NCBI RefSeq assembly: GCF_000347635.1
Contig: NC_020514.1
Span: 1,054,001 to 1,118,000, forward strand
DNA length: 64,000 nucleotides
Direction: 5' to 3'
DNA from: Paraglaciecola psychrophila 170
GTDB taxonomy: Bacteria > Pseudomonadota > Gammaproteobacteria > Enterobacterales > Alteromonadaceae
A program made the translations under genes and the position numbers. This document shows, piece by piece, positions 1 to 7,810 of the stretch (the first letter of the stretch is position 1; the number at the start of each line of letters is the position of its first letter). The notes under the pieces were generated by a model. The model worked only from the letters and a program-made list of their open reading frames with translations, made no database searches and was not told the origin of the DNA.

Positions 1-493
1 ATCAAATGTGTTGGGAAGCAAGCAACTTGACCCTTTTTTCTAAAGTATGCATCATTTTCGTTCTTGGGAAATCAGGTAAGCCAGGAACTGTCTCTGATGG
101 CCTTAAGCAGTGTTGTGACTAACATTTTCCAACCGCAAGTCTGTATAAATCAGCACGACAAAATGGTCGCACAGTCTACACGGTTCCAATAATTGGAAAA
201 GCGTTCGCCAAATGCCATTGTCTATAGACCAACGCTATGGCCGTAAATCTTGCTGACTGAGACTGTTTTTAATCAGTTTGATGATTAATATTTATGGTCA
301 GCGGGGCCGCAAAGAATTCTGCTGCAAGTTAAAGCTAAGGCCACCGATGTGGGTAACCGTTATTTAATTGGGGTGTTTGATGTTATTGCTGATGGCAATG
401 ACTACGCCTATTACGCGGCCTAGACAGAAACATTGCCTCTTTCTCTCATAAACATTATACCCGTTTATCAAAGTGGATTTTAGTGACGAGCAT
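1..493. other. no intact gene; decayed DNA
   Basis: No open frame of normal gene quality is visible. A short frame on the + strand ending at the TAG at 421-423 reads GNRYLIGVFDVIADGNDY just before its end, which looks like the tail of some former protein, but I cannot name the family. The stretch leads directly into the transposase remnant at 494. Confidence 0.4.
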
Positions 494-908
494 ATGGCGC
501 TTGATATAAATACACATCACGTTTATCGGCTAGTGTATCACTTTGTTTGGATACCCAAATATCGACACCAAATGTTTTTTGAGCCTTATACAAAGGGATG
601 AAGGTGATTATTCGTAAGATAGGGGATGCCAATGATTTTGATATTCAGGGATTGTAAATTTAAGAAGAACATATTCACATGGTTATCAAAGGCGAACCAA
701 AAATAGTTCCTAGCCATGTAATGCAAGTTATAAAAAGTATCTCAATGAGAGCGTTTTTTAAGTTATATCCAGAGATTCAGAAACGACACTTCTGCGGCGG
801 TAAACCTTGGACACTGAGCTATTTGTCGAAACCATCGGTAATGCCAATGAAGAGATAATCTGTAAATATGTTCAAAACCAACTAATCGAGCTGGATAGTA
901 AAGAAAAT
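494..908 (+). pseudogene. tnpA: IS200/IS605-family TnpA (Y1/HUH transposase) remnant
   Basis: Three pieces in different frames together match a single-strand Y1 transposase of the IS200/IS605 type. The N-terminal piece (494-601) reads HHVYRLVYHFVWIPKYRH, the typical TnpA opening, then stops. In the next frame (from 601) the HUH metal/nickase motif appears as HIHMVIKGEPK, but two stop codons precede it. A third frame (from about 807) carries FVETIGNANEEIICKYVQNQ, the C-terminal helix region that holds the catalytic tyrosine. At least two frameshifts and two nonsense codons mean it cannot be active. No TnpB partner and no clear hairpin ends were found, so the element limits are unknown. Confidence 0.75.
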
Positions 909-1187
909 AATGCAGAGCAGTTGGTCTGTTTTAAAACTTGGCCGCTTGCTGCTGTTTTTATCTTTAATAGGTCAAAGCTTGATGTGTTGGCCCGGCATAC
1001 AATAGCCAGCTCTTTGCAATGGGTTATCTATTTATGGTGCCCCTCTTATTACACCTAAAGACATTCAAATGACGTTTCCAAATACGACATAAACCTTCAC
1101 TTCGTTTGTGCCTTCCTTCTAAAAAAATCACCAGTTCTCGAGTAAATCAGGGAATGTTTGTAGTGTTATGTTCATTTATGTTTGCTA
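909..1187. other. no gene recognised
   Basis: The frame from the transposase tail continues open to 1058, but beyond about residue 40 it resembles nothing I know and is probably accidental. Nothing else is visible before the GlpR-like motif at 1188. Confidence 0.4.
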
Positions 1188-1200
1188 ATGTTCGTTATTG
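1188..1200 (+). promoter_or_regulatory. putative GlpR half-operator ATGTTCGTTATTG
   Basis: The 13-mer ATGTTCGTTATTG occurs here and, on the other strand, at 4930-4942 in the glpR-glpK intergenic region. It contains the ATGTTCG half-site of known GlpR operators. The downstream half of the palindrome is poorly conserved. It lies 100 bp upstream of the fructose-bisphosphatase remnant, so it may have controlled that gene. Confidence 0.4.
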
Positions 1201-1300
1201 AGGGTATTTTAGTAAAACGAAAATATAAAGACATGAAAACATTTAAAATGTCCATCCGGCTGACTACTTGTTTCAACACCGATTATCCATAAGGTATTTG

Positions 1301-1504
1301 ATGAAAAGGTTAAACTCACAATTACAATACGATGACGTCCCGATGCCGCTTATTGTGCTAATTCGGAGTCTATTAGCTGCTTGCAAAGAAATATCATTTC
1401 GGATCAATCAAGGTGCGCTAGCAAGTGTGCATGAGATGCGGACACGGATAATTTCAACCACAGTCATTGAATCTGACTTGATAAAAGTCAGCGGGTCATG
1501 TTGA
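1301..1504 (+). pseudogene. fbp: N-terminal remnant of class 1 fructose-1,6-bisphosphatase
   Basis: The frame begins with ATG and its first 45 or so residues, including [18 protein letters not shown] and GALASV, resemble the N-terminal helix of proteobacterial class 1 fructose-1,6-bisphosphatase, the gluconeogenic enzyme that removes the C1 phosphate. After that the similarity ends and the frame stops at 67 residues, against about 320 for the family, with none of the metal-binding acidic motifs present. I read it as a gene truncated by deletion or rearrangement near the IS remnant. The assignment rests on one helix and is tentative. A GlpR-like motif lies 100 bp upstream, which would fit a gluconeogenic gene controlled with glycerol use. 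Confidence 0.45.
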
Positions 1505-1746
1505 AGCGAACCCTGCCGGATGAGGCTAATACTTTCCAGGAGTTTTCGTCCTGTGCTAACGTTTTGCGCATATTGGCTTTATCTGTTGAGTATTCGATGA
1601 TGCAAGCTAATCAAAAACTAAAAAGTAATAGTGAGATCATTACAAATTTTTCAAGAGCATTGTTAGCTGAACTGCAGCATGACATGTCAAAAGAAGGATT
1701 TGATTGCAAGCTTAACAACAATATTTATGTCATTTATGACGCTTAA
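1498..1746 (+). CDS. hypothetical protein, 82 aa (doubtful)
   Basis: I do not recognise this frame. It overlaps the end of the fbp-like remnant by 7 bases, is rich in polar residues and predicted helix, and has no signal peptide or membrane segment. There is no convincing ribosome binding site. It could be a small gene or a leftover from the rearrangement that truncated the upstream remnant. Confidence 0.25.
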   Translation: MLKRTLPDEANTFQEFSSCANVLRILALSVEYSMMQANQKLKSNSEIITNFSRALLAELQHDMSKEGFDCKLNNNIYVIYDA

Positions 1747-1841
1747 ATATGTAAAATTTAACACAATTTGCGGTCAGATAAAGTGTTGGTTTAGTCTGAG
1801 CTTTGGTAAATAAAACCTCTGAAATTTGATCGTATTTATTG

Positions 1842-1873
1842 CACCCGATTGTGGTAAATATTGGAATCGGGTG
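1842..1873. promoter_or_regulatory. inverted repeat in glpD 5' region
   Basis: CACCCGATT (1842-1850) and AATCGGGTG (1865-1873) form a perfect 9-bp inverted repeat with a 14-base loop, 47 bases before the glpD start. No T-tract follows, so a simple terminator is unlikely. It could be an operator or a leader hairpin. No GlpR-like ATGTTCG site is present in this intergenic region. Confidence 0.45.
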
Positions 1874-1920
1874 ATGTCAGGTAGAGACAATAGCGTAATC
1901 TCAGAAAAGGTAATTGAAAA

Positions 1921-3549
1921 ATGAGTCACCTAAGAAAAAATTACATTCAAAAACTCCCCCAGAGTACATTCGATGTATTGATTATTGGAGGAGGGATAAA
2001 TGGCGCTGTATCGGCTGCTGCATTAGCCGCTAAAGGGGTAAAAGTTGCACTGATTGATAAAGGTGATTTTGCCGGCTTTACCAGTTCGAATTCATCGAAT
2101 CTGGCATGGGGCGGTATCAAGTATTTAGAAAGCCATGAATATGGTTTGGTAAATAAATTATGTAAAAGCCGCAATCATTTGATGCGCAGCTATCCATCAA
2201 CTGTCAAAGAAATTAGGTTCTTTACCAGTATTCAAAAAGGTTTCAGATTTCCCCCTTTGTTTATCTATATGGGCACCTTAGTTTACTGGTTAATGGGCAG
2301 GTTTTTTACTCGGTTTCCTCAATACCTCAGTGCTAAAAAAATTAAAGCCCAAGAAGCGGTGGTTAACACATCTAATGTCAATGGTGGGTTCGAGTACTCG
2401 GATAGTTTCTTACTCGACAATGACGCACGTTTTGTTTTTAACTTTATCCGTTCCAGTATGAGTTATGGATGTATTGCAGCCAATTATGTGAGATCTGAAG
2501 GTTCAACTCGCGAAGGTGATGTGTGGGTAACGCAAGCTAAAGACGAGATGTCCGACCAACAGTTTGAAATTCGCTCTAAAGTCATTATCAATGCTGCCGG
2601 GCCTTTTGTTGATCCAATCAATGTAGTCAATGAGCAAACTACGCAGCATCACCATCTGTTTTCAAAAGGTATTCATCTTATTGTAGATAAGATAACAGAT
2701 AGTAATAAGGTACTTACCTTCTTTGCTGATGATGGCAGATTGTTTTTTGTTATTCCTATGGGACCAAAAACCTGTATTGGCACCACGGATACGCAAGTTG
2801 AAGACCCTAATACAGAAGTAACCGAAGACGATCGTCAATTTGTATTAGATAACGTTAATAAGTTATTGGTCTTAGACAAACCTTTGACCCAAGACGATAT
2901 AATCGCTGAGCGATGTGGTGTCAGACCTTTAGCGATTAAAGGCACCGGTGGCAAAGCCGATTGGGTTCAGTTATCACGTAAACATGCCATTGATAGCAAC
3001 AGTGAAAAAAAGTATCTGTCTATATTTGGTGGTAAGTTAACCGATTGTATCAATGTAGGTGATGAAGTGGCTGGATTGATCAAAGGATTCGGTATTGAAC
3101 TTCCTTACGCAGATTACAAGTGGTATGGCGAGCCAGATGACACGGTTAAAAATGATTTTATGCACCGTGCGCAGCTAATGAACTTTGATGACTTAACACC
3201 TCCCACCTCTACGGAGCCGCTCACCAAGCGTTTTTGGCGGCGTTACGGTAGAAATGCTATTAATATGTTGGAAAGTATTAGGGAAAACCCTGAAAAAGCA
3301 GAACTTCTCATCGAAAACTCTGAATATCTGCGAGTGGAAATTGAACATGCCGCTGAACGTGAAATGGTAACTAAATTAGAAGACTTTTTACGCCGACGTT
3401 CAAAAATTTCATTGGTGGTGCGAAGGGAAGATATTCTTGCTGCGCCCGGGTTGAAAGAAGCCTGCGTGATCCTGTTTGGGGAAGACGAAGCGCAAGCTAA
3501 GCTTGAGGAATATATAGAGTCAACAAAGCAGTCATCGCCAAAAACGTAG
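1921..3549 (+). CDS. glpD: FAD-dependent glycerol-3-phosphate dehydrogenase GlpD
   Basis: This is the aerobic, membrane-associated glycerol-3-phosphate dehydrogenase, which oxidises sn-glycerol 3-phosphate to dihydroxyacetone phosphate and passes electrons through FAD to quinone. The N-terminal FAD-binding fold carries the GGGING dinucleotide motif (residues 23-28). The substrate/FAD motif SSNSSNLAWGGIKYLE follows at about 55-70, and IGTTDTQVEDP sits mid-protein as in other GlpD proteins. The C-terminal helical DAO_C domain starts at about residue 390. At 542 residues it is somewhat longer than E. coli GlpD (501). The ATG start leaves a short tail before the FAD motif. It lies upstream of divergent glpR-glpK and completes the glycerol catabolic pathway. 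A weak 6-bp stem (TAAGGC/GCCTTA, 3561-3579) follows the stop. Confidence 0.95.
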   Translation: MSHLRKNYIQKLPQSTFDVLIIGGGINGAVSAAALAAKGVKVALIDKGDFAGFTSSNSSNLAWGGIKYLESHEYGLVNKLCKSRNHLMRSYPSTVKEIRFFTSIQKGFRFPPLFIYMGTLVYWLMGRFFTRFPQYLSAKKIKAQEAVVNTSNVNGGFEYSDSFLLDNDARFVFNFIRSSMSYGCIAANYVRSEGSTREGDVWVTQAKDEMSDQQFEIRSKVIINAAGPFVDPINVVNEQTTQHHHLFSKGIHLIVDKITDSNKVLTFFADDGRLFFVIPMGPKTCIGTTDTQVEDPNTEVTEDDRQFVLDNVNKLLVLDKPLTQDDIIAERCGVRPLAIKGTGGKADWVQLSRKHAIDSNSEKKYLSIFGGKLTDCINVGDEVAGLIKGFGIELPYADYKWYGEPDDTVKNDFMHRAQLMNFDDLTPPTSTEPLTKRFWRRYGRNAINMLESIRENPEKAELLIENSEYLRVEIEHAAEREMVTKLEDFLRRRSKISLVVRREDILAAPGLKEACVILFGEDEAQAKLEEYIESTKQSSPKT

Positions 3550-4022
3550 TCGCTCCAATCTAAGGCATTTTCGGCCTTATTTCGAGGGGGTAGTATCACG
3601 TTAACGAGCGGACTGAATAACATGGGATAATCTGGGCATAAAAAAGTAATATTTATGCCGGATATCCCTGTTCAATATCCAATGGCGACTATTCCCTTCA
3701 GTAATATTTGCCATTGCTGCGTAATATTTTGTTATTTATGGCGATCACATATCCAACTATGAAGGTTGATATTCCATTCATCCAGCTCTGGCAGCCTTCA
3801 ATGAAAGTACACATCATTAAAAACAGTACATCAAATAATAAATAAGTAAATTATACTGTTTGGCGAGGATCGTTGATACCAGTAAATTATAGCTGAAAAG
3901 GTCAATTAACATACTATTACTGCACAACAAGGAGTCCATGAGCACAATTGTGATCAATGGTTAAATCATTGTCATTGAGTAAACTATTCGCGATATTACC
4001 CTGGCGAGCTAGGTGCAAAAGA
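3550..4022. other. intergenic, no gene recognised
   Basis: This is the gap between the 3' ends of glpD (+) and glpR (-). Apart from the weak hairpin TAAGGC/GCCTTA at 3561-3579 followed by TTTC, a possible terminator, I see nothing supported. Confidence 0.5.
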
Positions 4023-4781
4023 TTAAACCAAATGCAGGGAAACTTTATTGTTTTTCAGAATTTCTTTAATAGTTTCAGGCGGTTCAAGGTCAGTATAGAA
4101 GCGATTTGCCTGGCTTATGTTGGCTAAACTGACCATCGCACGTCGACCAAATTTGGTACCGTCAGCCGCGAGTAATACTTCACGGGAATTTTCAATGATG
4201 GCTTGTGCAACTCGCACCTCTCGATAATCAAAATCTAATAAAGAACCATCAGTATCAATGCCGCTTATCCCGATAATGCCATAATCCATTCTGAAGTTTC
4301 TAATAAAACTTTCAGTTGCCTCACCGATAACGCCCCCATCTCTATGTCGTACCTCACCGCCAGCAATTATGACCGAAAAATCTTTTTTGGATCCCAGTAT
4401 GGCAGCTACATGCAGATTATTAGTTACAATTCGCAGATCACTATGACCTAGCAAAGCCTGAGCTATGGTTTCCGTGGTTGTGCCAATGTTAATAAATAAA
4501 GAGGCACCATTAGGGATATCTTTAACCAGTCGTTCAGCGATTTTTTGTTTAGCAGGAAGATCCATTATTTTTCTTGCCTGATAAGCAGTATTGGTTGTGC
4601 TGGATACCGTACCTGCTCCCCCATGATGGCGAACTATCTTGCGTTGCTCAGAAAGCTCATTCAGGTCACGCCTGATGGTTTGATGAGTGACGTTAAAATG
4701 TTGGGCCAGTTTCTCAATCGAAACGAAGCTTTTTTCATTTATCATCTCCAATATTGCTTCATATCTATGGTGCTGAATCAT
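4023..4781 (-). CDS. glpR: glycerol-3-phosphate regulon repressor GlpR (DeoR family)
   Basis: This is a DeoR-family repressor, most likely GlpR, which binds operators of glycerol genes and is released by glycerol 3-phosphate. The N-terminal winged helix-turn-helix includes the DeoR signature VSIEKLAQHFNVTHQTIRRD and the following HHGGAG. The C-terminal sugar-phosphate sensor domain contains FINIGTTTETIAQAL and LLAADGTKFGRRAM. I start it at the ATG at 4781 (252 residues, MIQHHRYEAIL), which aligns with the E. coli GlpR N-terminus. An in-frame GTG at 4814 would add 11 residues without improving the match. It is divergent from glpK with a 189-bp gap that holds a GlpR-like half-site, which suggests autoregulation. 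Confidence 0.9.
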   Translation of the reverse strand: MIQHHRYEAILEMINEKSFVSIEKLAQHFNVTHQTIRRDLNELSEQRKIVRHHGGAGTVSSTTNTAYQARKIMDLPAKQKIAERLVKDIPNGASLFINIGTTTETIAQALLGHSDLRIVTNNLHVAAILGSKKDFSVIIAGGEVRHRDGGVIGEATESFIRNFRMDYGIIGISGIDTDGSLLDFDYREVRVAQAIIENSREVLLAADGTKFGRRAMVSLANISQANRFYTDLEPPETIKEILKNNKVSLHLV

Positions 4782-4897
4782 TACACTAACCCTTTTTTTC
4801 AAAACAGTCGTCACAAGTGAAGTGAAAGCTATCGTGCATATTTTTCAACATATTAGCATATTTTAAAAGCGCTTCGAATCAATCTAATGTTAAAAAC

Positions 4898-4942
4898 TTG
4901 TCAAATGTTTGTTTTGTATGATATAAAACCAATAACGAACAT
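4898..4942 (+). promoter_or_regulatory. putative glpK promoter with GlpR-like operator
   Basis: A -35-like TTGTCA (4898-4903) and a -10-like TATAAA (4922-4927) are 18 bases apart, and the GlpR-like 13-mer (CAATAACGAACAT on the + strand, 4930-4942) sits at the expected transcription start. A repressor bound there would block glpK initiation. The same 13-mer recurs at 1188-1200. Confidence 0.5.
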
Positions 4943-4970
4943 AAAGCAACATTAGGCTTGTTTGATTTAT

Positions 4971-6459
4971 ATGAAAGATTATATTTTAGCGATAGATCAA
5001 GGAACATCTAGCTCTCGAGCAATCATTTTTGACAGTGAGGGCAATCCTGCTGAGAGTGCACAAGAAGAGTTCTGTCAATATTTCCCAGAAAGTGGTTGGG
5101 TTGAGCATGATCCCGAAGATATTTGGCAAACTGTTCTGAGGACGGCGAGAAGTGTTCTTGAAAAATTTGACCTGACTACTTCAAAAATCAGAACCATTGG
5201 CATCACTAACCAGCGTGAAACTACCTTAATTTGGGATCGAAAAACAGGCATACCTGTATATAGAGCAATAGTGTGGCAAGACAGAAGAACCAGTTCATAC
5301 TGTAAAAAACTTGCAAGCGCAGGCCACGAAGAAAAAATAAATAGCAAGACTGGTTTGTTACTTGATCCATACTTCTCTGCGACAAAGATTAAATGGATAC
5401 TCGATTCAGTGCCTGGTGTGAGAGAAAGAGCAAATAGAGGCGAACTGGCTTTTGGCACTGTGGATACCTACCTTCTGTGGAAGCTAACCGGTGGTAAAGA
5501 GCATAAGACAGAGGCGACTAATGCATCAAGAACGATGATATTTAATATCCATACCCAGCAATGGGATCAAGAACTTCTTCAATTATTTGATATCCCTGCT
5601 TCTCTTTTGCCCGAGGTTAAAGACTCATCCGATAATTTTGGCATGACAGAAGAAAGTTTGTTTGGAACCGCTATCCCTATCAATGGTATGGCAGGTGATC
5701 AACAAGCCGCTCTGTTTGGTCAAACCTGTTTTGAAAAAGGAATGGCAAAAAGTACCTATGGCACCGGATGTTTTATGATAGTAAATACGGGTGACGTGGC
5801 ATTGAAATCCAGTCATAGATTACTCACTACCATAGCTTACAGATTAAACGGCAAGCCTACATACGCATTAGAAGGTAGTATCTTTATTGCTGGAGCGACC
5901 ATCCAATGGTTAAGGGATGGGCTAAAAATAATAGCCAATGCTTCTGATGCCGAACCTCTGGCTGAAAAAACTCCCCTTGAGCATGGTGTATATATGGTGC
6001 CTGCTTTTACTGGGTTGGGGGCTCCATATTGGGATCCAAATGCCAGAGGAGCCATTTTTTGGATTAACCAGAGACACGGGTATTAAGGAAATAGTGACTG
6101 CAGGTTTACAATCGGTTTGTTATCAATCCAAAGATCTGCAGAAAGCGATGGAAAAAGATGGAACGCGTCCCACAAAGTTGCGGGTAGATGGGGGGATGGT
6201 AGCTAACAATTGGCTAATGCAGTTTCTGGCAGATATATTGGGAGCACCTGTTGACCGCCCGGTTATTACCGAAACTACCGCTTTAGGGGCTGCTTATTTA
6301 GCCGGTTTAAAAGTCGGTATTTTCGATTCACTTGAAGCTCTGTCTGCTAAATGGGAGGTTGAACAGCGATTTTCGCCTGTTATGAGTAAAGAGCGACGAG
6401 ACAGTTTTTATGCAGGGTGGAAAGATTCGGTTAAGCGTGTGCAATCAGATAGAGATTAA
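4971..6459 (+). pseudogene. glpK: glycerol kinase GlpK, single frameshift
   Basis: Glycerol kinase (FGGY family) phosphorylates glycerol to sn-glycerol 3-phosphate. The N-terminal domain has [13 protein letters not shown], the substrate region has [10 protein letters not shown] and VWQDRRT, and the nucleotide domain has [10 protein letters not shown] and TYGTGCFM, all typical of GlpK. The frame breaks after [16 protein letters not shown] and resumes in the next frame as [12 protein letters not shown], continuing through [10 protein letters not shown] to the stop at 6459. The break is a run of six T at 6055-6060 where five would keep the frame, so one base is extra. Repaired, the protein is 495 residues, the normal length. 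The start is the ATG at 4971 ([12 protein letters not shown]). This could be a real lesion, phase variation or a sequencing error. Everything else in the gene is intact. Confidence 0.9.
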
Positions 6460-6487
6460 GTCGATTATATGGTGTAGTTAATAGTGT

Positions 6488-6613
6488 TATACCCATCACT
6501 ATTTCAGCGGCAGCGTTGTTGGCTGTTTCGCTCACCCGAATGAATTAGTAAGTCTAAGCTTATGGGCTGAGTTCCTTTTCAGCCTAGCAGCAACTTAAAT
6601 GACTTTGGGTATA
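6488..6613. repeat. MITE-like palindromic element with TATACCC/GGGTATA ends
   Basis: A 126-bp intergenic element begins with TATACCC (6488-6494) and ends with GGGTATA (6607-6613). Inside it is a hairpin made of GGCTGA and TCAGCC (about 6566-6585). Terminal TATACCC inverted repeats resemble small non-coding repeats scattered in Vibrio, Shewanella and Alteromonadales genomes. I found no second copy in this window, so the family assignment is inference. Confidence 0.45.
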
Positions 6614-6702
6614 GTTATTTGCTCGAGGCATATAAAATTGACTATAAACCCGTAGTTAAATGAATTATTATTTTAGAGAGGTTTTCTTTAGCAAGATTTG
6701 TC

Positions 6703-7791
6703 GTGTCTATTATTTTCGAAAATGTTAGTTTCAGTGGTATCAATGATGCACCAGTTTATAATATAAATCTGATTTTTGAACCGGGTAGCGCTTCGGCTTT
6801 ACTGGGCCCAAAAGGTGGTAAAGCGGGAAAATCTACTTTGATAAAACTGCTTGCCGGGTTGATAAAACCTTCTCACGGCAAGATAATTATTGACGGCGTT
6901 GATGCCACTAATATCCCTGTGCAGAAAAGGAACGTGGCAATGGTACATCAGCAGATAATCAACTATCCCCATATGAGTGTATTCGAAAATATCGCCTCTC
7001 CTCTTCGCGTAATGAAAATCAATAAACGTGAAATACAAAAAGAAGTGCTCGAAGTCGCCACATTACTCAGAATTGAAAAGTGTTTAGACAGATACCCATC
7101 GGAATTATCTGGAGGCCAACAGCAGCGCACTGCGCTCGCAAGAGCTTTGGTAAAAAAATCAAAAGTAATTTTGCTAAACGACCCCTTTGTAAATTTGGAT
7201 TACAAATTGCGAGAAGAATTAAGAAGTGAGCTCAAAAGTTTACTCAAAAATCGTAATACCACTGCAATATACGCAACACAAGAAGCACATGAAGCCATGG
7301 CCTTAGGTGGTATATGTGTACTTCTTCAAGATGGCAGGGTAATACAGGTAGGTTCTGCATCAGATGTATACCGCAAACCTGTAAATATCGATGCAGCAAT
7401 GATGTTAAGTGATCCTCCTTTAAATGTGTTTTCAGGCAGGATAAGTGGCTATGAAGTGAGTTTGGGAGAATCTCTTACCTTCCCCAAGACCCATGCAATG
7501 GAAGGGATCAAGTCGGGCCAATACTTTTTTGCGTTAAGACCTGGGCATCTCAGACTCACGCCATTTAATGACGATGACTTGGAGCTGTCGATGCGTGTTG
7601 AACTGGCAGAGATTAGCGGATCCGGTACCATTATACATACCGCAAATAGTGTATTGAAACTTGTTTTAAACCTAGCTGGTGTTCATGAGTACAAAACTGA
7701 TTCAATGATTAAAGTCTATATACCTCTACATAAACTGTTTATTTTTGATCAGGACAAATACTTGATAAAATCACCAGGGGAGTCTCAATAG
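6703..7791 (+). CDS. orphan degenerate GlpS-like ABC ATPase
   Basis: This 362-residue ABC ATP-binding protein with a C-terminal TOBE-like region resembles the GlpS protein encoded at 10431 throughout, for example VQKRNV, NIASPLR, LSGGQQQRTALARALV and NLDYKLREELRSELK. Its catalytic motifs are eroded. The Walker A region reads GPKGGKAGKST, with two extra residues compared with GRTLAGKTT in its paralogue, so the usual first glycine is out of register. Walker B reads VILLNDPFVNLD, with Asn and Asp in place of the Asp-Glu pair. The H-loop histidine is absent (YATQEAHEA), as in GlpS. It starts with GTG after a 243-bp gap from glpK and has no permease of its own nearby. It may be a duplicate that can no longer hydrolyse ATP, a regulatory subunit, or a gene in early decay. 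Confidence 0.75.
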   Translation: MSIIFENVSFSGINDAPVYNINLIFEPGSASALLGPKGGKAGKSTLIKLLAGLIKPSHGKIIIDGVDATNIPVQKRNVAMVHQQIINYPHMSVFENIASPLRVMKINKREIQKEVLEVATLLRIEKCLDRYPSELSGGQQQRTALARALVKKSKVILLNDPFVNLDYKLREELRSELKSLLKNRNTTAIYATQEAHEAMALGGICVLLQDGRVIQVGSASDVYRKPVNIDAAMMLSDPPLNVFSGRISGYEVSLGESLTFPKTHAMEGIKSGQYFFALRPGHLRLTPFNDDDLELSMRVELAEISGSGTIIHTANSVLKLVLNLAGVHEYKTDSMIKVYIPLHKLFIFDQDKYLIKSPGESQ

Positions 7792-7810
7792 GGCCCTTGT
7801 AATCCTACCG

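Noticed and set aside
1786..1802. Possible sigma-54 promoter before glpD
   Set aside because: TTGG and GC have the right spacing, but the C after GG and the T before GC are missing, so it is no better than chance in AT-rich DNA.
3243..3623. 126-aa minus-strand frame overlapping the end of glpD
   Set aside because: Lies antisense to a clearly coding gene with no recognisable motif and no ribosome binding site.
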